From positions 1,488,001 to 1,552,000 of the forward strand of contig JAPTOF010000017.1 in the NCBI GenBank assembly GCA_028554755.1: a DNA stretch of 64,000 bases, given 5' to 3'. The notes below the pieces were generated by a model. The model was not told the DNA's origin. It searched no databases and worked only from the letters and a program-made list of their open reading frames with translations. This document shows positions 45,654 to 57,200 of the stretch, in pieces. Position 1 is the first letter of the stretch; every line of letters starts with the position of its first letter. The DNA comes from Cordia subcordata (Eukaryota; Streptophyta; Magnoliopsida; Boraginales; Cordiaceae). A program made the position numbers and the translations under genes.

Positions 45654-46691
45654 TCAAACTTGAGATTGCTGCATTCTCGTAGGCATAACTGACGGCTCAG
45701 TCTTTGTTGAGATCCTTTTGGCACCTAAAGGAAGGTGTCCGAGTGGTACTCCAGGATTAGGCTTAAATTTAGGGATATCTAGAACTACGAGCTGCTGTAA
45801 GACATGGATCTGTCTAAACTCCACGGGCCTAACCAACTAGGGCGCATTATCTCTAAGCCATGGCCTAACTGGCTCTGGTTGATAAGCCATGGTTTGTGGA
45901 TTCGCTTGTTTGGTTTCCACCTGTTCCATTAATGGTACGAGTTCTACCGAAAAGCCTCTACTCAACGTCCTACCTTAGCTAGGTCATCAATTGATGCATC
46001 ACATTTGTAACCTATTGCCTAATTACATGGCCAATTTCATGGAAATGAGTCTCATTGTTGAGCTATGTCTGCTTGCTAAGATTCTCTATATGAGTGGCGA
46101 TGTACTTAGTTTGCTCAATTGCCTTGTATGCTTCATCATTGTTATGCTGAGATTATTGATTATTCAAGGCCAATTGTTTCAACAATGACGCTTGATTTGC
46201 CATCATTGTCTGAGTTACCTTGGCAATTTGCTCAGTGACATCGATTAAAGGGGTAAGAGCATTCATAAGCATGTCATTTGACTCTCTAACACTCTAGGTG
46301 TCTTATCTTTGATTTCTGCCATAGCGCTAGCAACAACATCGTGTGCATGGGTCATGAATCCCTCATATGATCGAGCCATGACTCAATTTGCCAAATCTGA
46401 CCTTGGCACCTCATTACCAAGCTGATGTGACTCCTGTCGTCTACTTGGTGGAAAAGGTGTAACAGCAACATATTCTATCTCTAATATAGCAACTTCTGTG
46501 TTGGAGGAATAAGGGATTGTTAAGGGATTATTTCCCCCATCAACCTTTGTCGTCAGACATTTTCTACGTGTATTTTTACCCATATTTGAAGTGAGTCCTA
46601 TCAGGCGTGTTAAAAATTGTTTGCTTGGAAAAACTTTAACCAAACCACACACTCTCGGCCAAAGCCTCAGCCAAGTGCTTTTTGTGTGCAA
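45654..46691 (-). pseudogene. Degenerate gag-like relic, minus strand
   Basis: Read leftward. An open stretch at 46691-46383 contains MGKNTRRKCLTTKVDGGNNP and PPSRRQESHQLGNEVP. It continues with stops through MARSYEGFMTHAHDVVASAM (about 46380-46320) and later, at 45836-45654, LLVLDIPKF-like proline-rich text. Layout suggests the N-terminal gag of a Ty3/gypsy (Tat/Athila-like) element, but no capsid core motif is intact. Confidence 0.35.
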
Positions 46692-47480
46692 AAGGTTGAA
46701 CCTTCCTGCTTACCTGCATGACCTCTGAGTTTTCTCACAGAATTTTACAAAAGTGGGTTATTTATCTCCTACCTAAACTCCGTCCGGGGACTTTTTATAA
46801 ACTGAGATGTGAAGTCTTCTGTAACAAAAATTAAACAAAGATCAAGACAAACACGAATGAAACTAAGTCATCAATTTTATTACAATTAAGATAGGCCCAT
46901 AACCTATACAAAAGAAAAAAAATCTATAGCAAAAGACTATCACTAATGCCAATCACACCATGAATTGAATCGTAGAGAAATTGATCTTGCCACAAACTGA
47001 ATTATAGCAAGGAGAAGACAAAAGCCAGAGCCACAAAGCTAATTGCAACTAAGGGAATAAGGCTATAAACCTAATTATAGCAAAGCCATAAACTTAATTA
47101 CAGTAGAAAAGGAAAAATCTAGGCCGTAAAATTAATTACAGCGATGGAACTTTTGCTATCTAAGCTAACTTTGACTAAGATATGACTAGGCTAACGATAA
47201 AGCTATGAAGAGCTAAAATAGATGATAAAGATTGGTGATTCTAAGACCCTTTTCTCTTGGTCTTCATCCGTCTCTTATAGGTGTCATGGCCCTGAGATTT
47301 CTCAACAAAATTCGACTCCAGAGCCTTCTTTAGTTTGTTGAAGTTTGAACGAGTCCCTCTTTAGTCTTCTCTCTTTAGTTGGTACCGCACGATCTTATTT
47401 GACTTTGCCCTTTTTATTTGAATTCAATCACTCGTGCAACCTATGCCAATTTATTCCTTAGGCCAAAGATCAGCCACTAC
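46692..47480. repeat. Decayed repeat, second copy of the 42.6-kb text
   Basis: Contains the 47150-47350 block shared with 42590-42790 and several 'ccataaacctaattatagc' phrases (46990-47110) that repeat loosely. It probably belongs to the leader/LTR of the minus-strand relic. No gene. Confidence 0.4.
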
Positions 47481-47483
47481 GTT

Positions 47484-48445
47484 CAGATGATAAAGATGAC
47501 ACAACATGTCATGTTTATCATGAGGGCATAGAATTGAAAGATTTCAAGTTTACTGTGGCAGTGAAATTCAAATCTATTAAGGAGTATAAGGTTGTGCTTA
47601 AGGATTAGGGTGTGAGAAATAGATATGAGTTAGAGTACATAGGAAATGAGAAGACAAGGGTTACAGTCATATGCAAGGTGAAGGAATACACTTGGAGATT
47701 GCATGTTTCTTCAATTATGGGAGGTGAAACATTTCAAGTGAAAAGTGTTTAGGGTAAACACAATTGTGAATTCAACAAAAGCAACAAAATGACTACTTAC
47801 AAATACTTGGGAAAGAGGATTTAAGGTCTTCTTAGATAGAACCTCAAACAATCAATAGCAGACATTCAACAAAACATTCAAAAACATGTTAAAGTTTCAG
47901 CTAACAAAGACAAGGTGACAACGGCTAAGAGATTTGCAATGAATTTGATACATGGGGATTGGGATAAGTAATATGCATTGTTGAAGGATTATTGCCAAAC
48001 AATCTTGAAGCATAATCCAGGTAGTAGTGTATTGTTGACTATTAACAAGAGTAATAATGAACCAAAGTTTGAAAAGATGTTCTTTTGTCTTGCTACTATG
48101 AAAAATGATTTTCTCTCTGGATGTAGACCAATAATAGGTTTAGATGGATGCTTTTTGAAAAGAAAGTATAGTGGTCAATTACTTGTTATAGTTGGGAGAA
48201 ATGGATATGATAATATGTATCCCATTGCAATGGCAGTAGTTCCAGTTGAAAATAAGGAGACTTGGATGGTTTTTTAGGCAACTACATAATGTGATTTGAG
48301 AGCCTAAAGAAAAAATGTGGTGTTACATTTCAGATTTACAAAAAAAGTTGGTAGAGGTGTCTAGAGATAAATACCCTAATGTGCACCATAGATTTTATGT
48401 CCTGGACTATGAAGGTCAGCTTCAGGTCAAATAGATTCCTTATTT
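47484..48445 (+). pseudogene. Mutator-like transposase, N-terminal half (MuDR + MULE domains)
   Basis: The plus-strand frame shows the MuDR N-terminal domain: FKFTVAVKFKSIKEYKVVLK, then RYELEYIGNEKTRVTVICK with YTWRLHVS and a HNCEF-type end. The MULE transposase core follows at 47978-48280: GCRPIIGLDGCFLKRKYSGQ holds the first catalytic Asp, then LLVIVGRNGYDNMYPIAMAV and ENKETWMVF. After a frame break, ISDLQKKLVEVSRDKYPNVH and HRFYVLDYEG are readable. Stops at about 47607, 47743 and 48274 make it a pseudogene. The frame is lost at about 48440, where unrelated DNA interrupts it. The C-terminal half resumes at about 50740. Confidence 0.85.
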
Positions 48446-49084
48446 TCTTTTAATAAGAGAATTCTAACTTGCCTATTTTGTAGAAGCCAGTGAGATTTAG
48501 ACACGTGGTAATATGAAACACTAGTTGTAACTTGTACTTATTCAATTTGAATGCAATTTACTTTTCATTTCCTTACTTCTGTTGTTGTGTTTAAGCCCTC
48601 CTCGATGAGGCAGAGTTGAATCCATTTTAGGGTTCTAAGCCTTGCTTCCTTATAAGCTTGATTAGAAGTTAGATTGAGGTTGTAGTGCAATTAATTGAAC
48701 ATTTGAGGTCATCCAATCTCAATTCAAGGGAATTTAGTCTTTCTACATTGTAGTCTTAAAGCCCACACTTTCATGAATTTGATGTCACATTGTCTCCCTT
48801 CAAACTCCAGATACAGTTCTCTGATCGTTCTCTTAGTAGTGTTAGCATGTGCTACCACGTGAAAATGAAGGCCCTTTCTTTATCTTAATGATTCTCTTTT
48901 GCTACAACCATCGACGTACACTTAAACGCTCCATAAAATATTTTCCCTACTTCTTCTTGAGAGACAGTTCTGGTTTCTGCATGACTTAGAGTTATTGCTA
49001 TAAAGGGTCATATTGTACTTGGTGTATTTTTTTTTTTTTCTGAGATTTTGATTAGAATTATTCTGACTGCTTCAAGGAATAAAG
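48446..49084. other. Unidentified DNA interrupting the Mutator transposase
   Basis: AT-rich text with no recognisable gene or terminal repeats. It lies between the broken transposase and the mitochondrial-like segment, so it is either part of the same insertion or a second one. Confidence 0.4.
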
Positions 49085-50738
49085 ACAAGCATTGAACCAT
49101 AAATAAAGTGGTTCGATTAACGGGGAAGAAAGAGACATTCATTTCCTTCTTTCGTTCCTATGTTTTTGTGGTAGGGGTCCTAACTTTCCTCTCCCCTTCC
49201 CATGCCCTACTGCGTCTTTTTATTCTATGCAGCTTCGTTCATGCCCTCATCTCTCGGTACAACGAGATGATCTATAAAGGAAGAACTTCTAGTAAAGAAG
49301 AAAATGAATTAAGAAATAAGATAAGAGATGAATGGATAAAAAGAGGAAGATGAGCTGTTTTCTCTGTAGTACTGCCCTTTTTTTTTTATTGATTCAATGC
49401 AATAGGGGAAAATATCGTACAGTTCCTTACCGAGACAAACTCTCAACGGATCCTCTGCACGCTGGGCATACCTCTTCTGTGTGTCTTTCTCGTGGTGGGA
49501 ACAGAACAACAAGGAAATACCCGGCCGACCAGCTTAGGACTAGAAGGCAAGCTTTATTTATTGTTGAGAGAATGGGGAGTGAATTGAAAGACTTCCATTC
49601 TATAAATATGCTAAGTTCAATAAAGCTAAGAACTAGTCGACCTCCTTACTTCTTTACCGCTTCTTTCCCTTACCCTCAAGTCACGACCTAATGTCAGTTC
49701 TTTCAGTCCTTTTTGAGCTCGCATAGCAGTTGATATGGAATAGCCTTTCTCTCGCCTGTAAAAGCAAAGTCTGATCTACGATAGGGGTGCCGTCCTGAGC
49801 CTCGTTTGCTAAGAGGGCTCATAGTCCAAGCCTCTTGGTCCGAGAAAGGGGAACCCCTTCGGGTACCAATCCGGTCCATGTGCCGGCCTGGCATGGAAGG
49901 ATGGCTACCCAAAAAGCATCCCTTTTTCTTCAGTTTGCTCACTCAAGATCTTGCCTTTTCTTAAAAGAAGTATAAGAAAGAAGCCAGAAAAAATCTAATT
50001 CTTCGGCGGTCTTTCAAGGAGTTTGTCTATTTGATAAGCCTTGTTACTCATATGAAGGATGCAGGCTTGTCAAGACTGAGATATTGGAAAAGGAAGGCTT
50101 GACATTTAACTTCTCTTGGGTTTGACTGCTCATTGATTACTCCCTTTCTTTTCTTGAAGTATTTAGCAACTTTAATAGGGCCGAGAAGAACACATTCGAT
50201 AGTTGAATAAATGCTGGCAAAGAGGCTGAGAAGCTAAAAGAACTCGAGGATCCGAAGGAGAAAGAGAAACCTACCTTATATTTATCCCTCAACCAACTAT
50301 TGGTCTAAAAGAAAAAAAAAATGCAACATATGAAAGATGGTTCTTATCTTGCTTTCTTTCGTTTGGGTTTTTTGCCTTGTTTTTGCCTAACAACTTGAAA
50401 CTTCCCCCTGTATGGACGACCAAAAGAGAGACTAATAAATAAAAAAAAAAAAACAATCCTTGCTATGCAAGCTTAGTAGGAATAAACTCCACAACACAAT
50501 AAAAAGGAGTTTCCGGAAAAAGACTGAGCAGGCTCGGAAGTGGGTTGAGAGGAGGTCAAAAAGTGGAAGGGAAGATCCTCCATGAAAATGACATAGCTAT
50601 AGACTATGAGCTGACAAGCATTGACTAGAAGGGGGTCTATGCAATAATACCCTGTGTGATTCTCAACTTCAGAAAACCAACTCTCGAAAAAAAAAAGCAA
50701 TAGGAAATGTAAGAGAATTTGAAAGGTGGATAAAGAAA
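49085..50738. other. Mitochondrial-like insertion (NUMT candidate)
   Basis: GC content rises and the text changes to the style of plant mitochondrial intergenic DNA: mixed purine runs such as gaaagaagccagaaaaaatc, and gaaaggggaaccccttcggg at about 49836-49864. Several medium frames lie on both strands (49108-49353, 49332-49691, 49703-49942). The 81-residue frame at 49108 has a hydrophobic centre (YVFVVGVLTFLSPSHALLRL) and a charged C-terminus. I do not recognise a named mitochondrial gene. Assignment rests on composition and style, not on an alignment. Confidence 0.5.
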
Positions 50739-50916
50739 ATTGCATAAATGGATCATAAAGTGGGAGAGAAAGCGACAACCCTTGAATGCCTAAGTAAAAT
50801 TCCAACTAGTATGTGGACCAGGTCTCAAATTGCATAAATGGATCTAAAGTGGAAGAGAAAGAGACAGCCTTTGAATGGCTAAGTAAAATTCCAGCCGGTG
50901 TGTAGGCCAGGTCTCA
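50739..50916 (+). repeat. Tandem duplication of an ~88-bp transposase segment
   Basis: Units at 50739-50827 and 50829-50916 are about 85 percent identical; both begin attgcataaatggat and end ccaggtctca. The second unit reads in frame as transposase (ETAFEWLSKIPAGV) and runs directly on into CDVIVNNLCE. The first carries a one-base shift. The duplication sits exactly at the right edge of the foreign insertion. Confidence 0.85.
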
Positions 50917-51610
50917 CTTTCTAATAGGTTCAAATTGTGATGTGATTGTAAATAATCTTTGTGAATATTTTCAACAATTTCATCATGGAGGCAAGAGACA
51001 AACCAATAATCACCATGTTTGAGACAATTAGAGTTAAATTAATGACAAGGATTCAGGAGAAAAAGGTTGCGGATGGAAAGACATGGTGGTTTTATTTGTC
51101 CTCATATACTGAAAAAGCTTGCAAAATTGAATGAAAGCAGCAAGGGATGGTGTGCTACATGGTCAAGAGCTGAAGAATATAAAGTGGTGTAAGGCTCAAA
51201 GAAGGTGGTTGTGAATTTGGATGCTAGAATCTACACCTATAGGATGTTTTAGCTACGGGGGTATCCTTGTTGACGTGCAATTGGTTGTATTAATAGGTTT
51301 AGGAAAGATATGCATGCTTATGTTGCCTCATGTTATACAAAGCAAGTATACTCAAATTTATACCAACACATGATACATGCTGTTCTAGGCCAAGATAATT
51401 ATGAGCAAATAGGTTATGGACAGCGGAAGCCACCTCTCTTCCATAAAAGGGCAGGTACACCTTCAAAGGTGTAAAAAAAAAAAAAGTTGAAGATGAGCTT
51501 CAAGAGCAAAGGTTCTCAACAAGAAAGAGATTATTTATTACCAGCAAAAAATGTGGCAAAACTTGCCACAATGAGAAGACTTGCAAAAGTGGTACAATAG
51601 AGCTAGAAAC
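50829..51610 (+). pseudogene. Mutator-like transposase, C-terminal half with SWIM/zinc knuckle remnant
   Basis: Resumes the protein broken at 48440. Readable pieces are FEWLSKIPAG, CDVIVNNLCEYF, then after a shift EARDKPIITMFETIRVKLMT and WWFYLSSYTEKACK. Later come decayed SWIM-region pieces and a zinc-knuckle-like KKCGKTCHNEKTCKSG at about 51545-51592. Multiple stops and shifts are present. About 100 residues of the family's middle are missing or replaced by the insertion. Confidence 0.8.
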
Positions 51611-52018
51611 AATGCAAATGGTACTTTTTTACATGCACTTAAATTCTGACAGAAATTTACTGTCTCTATGCCTTTATTTCTACCATATCTACCATATCAC
51701 GTGCGTTTTTTGTGATAATATTCTGCCAATTATTTTCTGTTAGTCAACATGCAGCTATATCATACATTAACTATTCTTTTTGAGGAGTCATTTGCTGTCA
51801 TGATGATTATAATGTTCTACCAATTAAGCGGCAGCTACATCGCATTTTTTCTCATAATATTATGCCATTTATCTTCTTTATTTTGTCATTTTTTGTCCTT
51901 TTCAAGCCAAAAGTCTTATGTCATAATGCACTTAACCATGCATTTTCTGTCTTTTCAATATTTTATTTTCTGCCACATAACATGCCTCTAATATTATGCC
52001 ATCTAACATTTGTAAGGG
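51611..52018 (+). other. Probable intron of the Mutator transposase
   Basis: T-rich stretch between the zinc knuckle and the basic tail. It contains repeated phrases such as 'ataatattctgccaattattttctgtta', 'taatgttctaccaattaagcggcagctacatcgc' and 'attttatgccatttatc' (51715-51860), so an internal short-repeat origin is possible. Open frames here (Phe, His and Leu rich) have no domain. Confidence 0.45.
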
Positions 52019-52396
52019 ATGGAAACTCATGGAGAAACAAGCAATGTATATAGAGATAATCCCCAACCACAAACTCAACAATCAACTGCAAATGAACTCC
52101 CACTTAGTCCACCAAGACAAAGCCAAGTTGGAGAAGATGTTTCAAGAAGTACTAAAGGTGGAAGACAAAGCCAAAGAAGAGGTGGAAGGGGTAAAAGAAT
52201 TGCCCAAGGAAGAGGTGGTAGTGGTGGAAGAAATGGCCAAGAAAGAAGTGTTATGGTGGAAGAAATGGCCAAGGAACAACGAGTACTAGCAGGATTTACA
52301 CAAGCTTTATATCTCAAGGTCTTCTTAGAACTTCAACAAATCTTACTGCTACTACTGCTAAAAGCTCATACCAAACCACAACAAGTTCTAATTTGA
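52019..52396 (+). pseudogene. Basic Gly/Arg-rich tail exon of the Mutator transposase
   Basis: A 125-residue open frame. A Gln/Ser/Pro-rich start (DNPQPQTQQSTANELPLSP) leads into RQSQRRGGRGKRIAQGRGGS, the kind of low-complexity basic tail that ends many plant MULE proteins. The last ~35 residues are leucine-rich and probably out of the original frame. It lies downstream of the zinc knuckle after an intron-like stretch. Confidence 0.55.
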
Positions 52397-54160
52397 GGAA
52401 AAGAAGATGGGAATGGATTTCTTGATGGTGTTTATATTAGTTTATTGAATAATATTTAATTGTTGTATGCATTAGGTTTCTTTCTGAGTAAAGCATGGTT
52501 CTTAGGATGTCTTTTTGTTAACATTTGACATATTGGAAAGCCATTTTGATGCGGGATATTGTTAAGGTTGAAAATGGAGTCTACTTATGTTAGATAGGTT
52601 ATGGTATTATTATGTATAATTTAAAGACCTTAATGGTGTAAATGTTGATTTAGCTATCAGTTGCAAGTGAATACCAACATGTTTTGTTATCATTTTGTGT
52701 TGTGGTGCATAAATTTGTCTTGCAAATGAATACCAATAGGGGTATCTAATTTTGTCTTTTGCTACTTACATTTGTGTTGCTTACATATAACTTGCAATTG
52801 GATCAACATGTAACTTTAAATACTCACTTGATCAAACACAAACAAGTACAACATAAGATCATTAACAAGCAAGTAGAAACATAAGATCACCAACTACCTG
52901 AATACAACCTAAACAGTAGCCAACTCCACAACAAGAACCAACCCCACTATATGAACATCACTTGAACATGACAATCAAAATCAACAAGGTCAACATAAAA
53001 CAATTAACAAAAGAAGCTTCGATGACTGGTTTTTCTTCTCAACCTTTGCTTTTGCAACCAAGCTCAACACCTCTTCAAGGTCATCATCCTCTTCAAGCAT
53101 TAGCTCACTCGCATGAGAATAATGCCCTATGTAAGCTCAACTAACTAGTTGTCCAGTGGATTTCCATGCCGCCTTCATAGGAAAACACCACTTATAGTAA
53201 TCACAAAGATCACATTTGTAGTACAACCTCCCTTTATACGATTTATTATATGTCTCTACCACTCGAACATCAGTGGAACGGAACTCCTTACATTTACATT
53301 CTTGTTCTTGGAACGCAAATCCAAGTAGTCGTCTATCAAGTTGTCGTTGCTACTAAAGGTCGACATTTTATAAGGAAGAGGATTCAACATTTCACAAAAT
53401 GCACAAGTTCAGTTTGCATTTGCTTGCTCGAAAGATGGATGAAGACTTTAGATGAAAAGAAGATAAGCTTATAACTATAAGAACAAATATGAAAACTTCC
53501 TTGAAGAAGTTGCTTGCTGCTTGTTGCTTGCTTGATCGAAAGCTTTTACAATGGCTCAAGTTGTGTTAGAAGAAGAAGAAAGAAGAAGAAGAAGCTCAAG
53601 TGTGCTATAAGATATAGACAATTAGAGGGAAATTTTGGTCCAAAATTACCTTTTGCACTAAAAACAGACTAACTTTTTAGACATTTTTGCATATTATGTG
53701 CGTGTGTTTCACCTTCTATTATCTTGGATAGAAAATATAATGAAGGGGGCAAGTGTGCCCTATTTTAGATAATATAACGAAACGGGCAAGTGTGCCCTAT
53801 TTTAGATGACAATAAGGGGTTTGGTGCCAAGTTTAAAAGAATAGGAGACTAACTTGCATTTATGATAAACTACAGGTAGGTAGGGTGCCATTTACCCAAA
53901 TTAATTTTTAAATGAATATACTATGTTAAAAAAATTCATAATTACAGAGACCTAATAGTCATGTAATATATTTCTCATCTTTAATGTAAGTGGCCTAAGA
54001 ATCAATTCTTACTAATTACATATAATCGGTCTTTGACCTACTTTGAAGTAAAAAAAGTTTAAAGAAAGATGATTCTTCTTTCTTTTTTTTTTTTAAAAAG
54101 AAAATTCAGGAATGAAAAGTTTATTTTAATATTGGATGATTAAAATGAGACAGAGATAAT
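52397..54160. other. Intergenic sequence
   Basis: No gene supported. 53000-53480 has short plus-strand frames that may be decayed exons of an F-box or MULE-linked frame, but no motif is recognisable. gaagaagaaagaagaagaagaag near 53570-53591 is a simple repeat. Two phrases, 'gggcaagtgtgccctattttagat' at 53748 and 53786, form a short direct repeat. Confidence 0.45.
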
Positions 54161-54292
54161 AATGTGGGGACTCTGAAAGCAATTATCCATTTTCTTTTTG
54201 TTTCTTTCTTTTTGGATAATAACAATACAACGCCACAACGTCTGCTGCGCTGCTGCTTCTTAGGACAAAGAACGACTCCGGAAAGCAGTCGA
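54161..54292 (+). promoter_or_regulatory. 5' leader of the tRNA dimethylallyltransferase gene
   Basis: CT-rich leader before the ATG at 54293. The exon 1 frame is open back to an ATG at 54164, so a 43-residue longer N-terminus is formally possible. It would start with a hydrophobic [10 protein letters not shown] stretch. I prefer 54293 because it gives a family-typical transit-peptide-like start. No TATA box is obvious. Confidence 0.35.
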
Positions 54293-57200
54293 ATGAGTTG
54301 CCTGCGCCTCCCTTACACGGCGGCGACGCCTCTTCTCCGCCCGCGCTTATTCTCCAACCGCCGCCGGCTACATCTCTCCATCGCTTGCACCGCCACCGCT
54401 GCAACCAAAAAGGAGAAGGTCATTGTGATATCCGGCCCCACCGGCGCCGGCAAAAGCAAGCTCGCGTTAGAGCTTGCTAAGCGGCTCGACGGAGAAATCG
54501 TCAGCGCCGACTCTGTCCAGGTCTCGAATATTACCGAAAGCAAAAAGAAAAGAAAAGAAAAGAAAAGGGAAATATATTATCTACTATGCAATGTGACTGC
54601 GAATACACACACGTATATATATAGGGTTCGTTTTGGATTGGATTTTTCTTTTTCTTTTTAAAGCTTTTTTTTTCTAACCGCTTTTGAAAAAGTAACTTTT
54701 CTAAAAAGTTAAAATTTCTGGCGCTGTAAATGAGCTTTTTTTTTTTTTTAAGTTTCATTTTTTTGGAAGCCTAAGCCAAATAGTTATTGCCAAAAAAAAT
54801 GAATTTTTTTTTTAAAGAAAAGAAGTGTTTTGTTTATTCCTAAAAAAGTCAATCTAAGCAGGTTCAAATATGTATATGTGAGGGAAATTAATTATTATTT
54901 AATTTTGTGGAACAGGTGTATCGAGGCCTTGATGTGGGATCAGCAAAGCCTTCATGGAGCGAAAGAAATGTATTTCTAATGCGATTTATTATTTTATTCA
55001 TTTTATTTTTATATAATTTTTTTGTTTAGTGAAATGGCATCTGTTTACTGCGGACTGCATTTTCTTTCTTTTTTTTTTTATTTTATAAGATGAGAAGTGA
55101 TATTAACAAGTCTTGTCTTTTGTAGTTACTAGTTAATTTTATTTAGTTGGTGTGTAGTGTATTATAATGTCGGGAATTATTTAAATTAGAACTGCAAAAG
55201 CCTCTAATTGCAACAATTCACTGAATTTAAGCACTCAATGAAGTCATTTGTGTAGTTTTAGCTTTAATGGACTATAATAGTGTGTTCGAATGGATTAATC
55301 TTCATTTCTTCAGTTTTGCTTTACTGCTCATTTCTTCAGCTTTGCTTTACTGCGAGATCATGACTTCAATAACAAAATATTGAGTTGGGTAGTGTTTGCT
55401 TGCATTTTTGAATTTTATTGAGTAATGCAGCCAATGCTCTTGCCCAAAGGCGATATAGGTGTTGAGGGAGATAATAAATGCAATAAGATGCAAGAATAAG
55501 CAGAACATATAGACTTGGTTACTCAATATTTTCAGCAACACGCCTATTGCAAGCTTATAAGCCAAAACTTTTATATGAGTTAAGATATCACATTTTGGCT
55601 TCAAAGACTCAGTCATGACCTCCAGTGATTATGGGCTCAAGCCTTCCCAAACCAGATGATGCACAAGTCCAAACACAACAGCCCATTAGAAGAAGCGGAA
55701 GGAGAATAACCAGTCCCAAATACCCTGTTGATTATGTGAGCAAGTAGGCAGTTATAATAACTAGGCAGTTATAGGATGAGAAGGCATGATTTATATACAA
55801 GAGCTGAGGGTGAGCTGAGAGGCTATGCTAAATTAACTCGTTTGTCATTTCTTTGTTGTTTCGTTTTCTGTTAAAAGCTTTGCACTACTCGAGAGCTCGG
55901 TGAACATCAATAACATCTATCTTTCCTCTATTTCTGCTCTGTTAGCTCTTCAATCTCCTTATGGCTCTGTTAAGTTAACAAACTCCAAGTCTTCTGGCTG
56001 TTCTACTCTAAAACGCCCCTTGCTATCCTTCAAAGGAGTGTAGAATCAGGGCATGATCAGTTTTATAATTATCTTATTAGTTATAGAGGAGTTTCTTGAA
56101 GATTTGAAGTCATTGTATAACTTGTGTCACATGATGATTATACTGATGTTAGTGCCATCATATGAGGCAAAGAAAACCCTTCATTTTACTGAAAGTAAAA
56201 CCAGAGGTGCAAATCACTCAAATTTGTCAATGTTTTTCCATTAAATTGAGCTAAAAACAGATGAAAGTTTTGTTAGCATATATTTCTATTTATTGAATTT
56301 AATGATCATTCACGAAAATTAATTAAAAAAAATGATTGACTAATTTTATCTGAAAATGGGTTGTGAAAAGAGATGCTATTGAACCGTGTATCTGCTTTGC
56401 ATAACTAAAATAGTTGATCATTGCAGGAAGTGCCACACCATCTGATTGACATATTACATCCTTCTGAAGGTATTGCTTTTCCAAATCAGATGTTAAGACT
56501 TAATGGCACTAAGAAAATGGTATACGCCCGTGGAAAAAGAAGTGGCTATATAGAGTGCTTATATTTCAACATGTACTTGAAAGGTCTAATTTGTTTTATC
56601 TGTTTTCATCTTATGATGCTTGAATAGATAATTGAATTATTTATGAGTAAAGGTGTAAAGAAACATTGTTGAATCAACTATCTACCCATCTATCTATTTC
56701 CATATCTACATATATACTCAACTGTAAGCCCATCATCTATCCCCATATATGCATATATACATAAGTACATGCATACATATAAATGCACATTGGAGTATAT
56801 AAGTGTCTATTTGTCTACATGTATGTTTAACCTTGTTTAAAGAATTGGCATTTCAAGTATCACATTCTACATTTATGCGCAAATGAAGAATCTTGATAGG
56901 ATATTTGCTGTGACGTGCATCAAGAGTAAGTGTCTGTGTATCATGATCCATTAGTCTTTATTGCATGATAGTTTGTTCATGCTTGTAATATTTCTTCTAA
57001 TTCTGTTGGCCTGCCATTGAAATGTATAACTATTTAGATGCTTCTTTGCTCAATATTAATAAAGAACTTTTCCTGGAGGCTTTATTTTCTTATGGAAAAT
57101 GAATTGCTGGTAGAGGCTTCTTCACTTGTGCTGCAATTGTTTGATTATTTGGTTATCTGATCTTCTACTTTTTAACCCCCATATTTACATCCATCTTAAC

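Noticed and set aside
49108..49691. Named mitochondrial gene
   Set aside because: I compared the frames with remembered mitochondrial proteins and found no convincing match, so no gene name is given.
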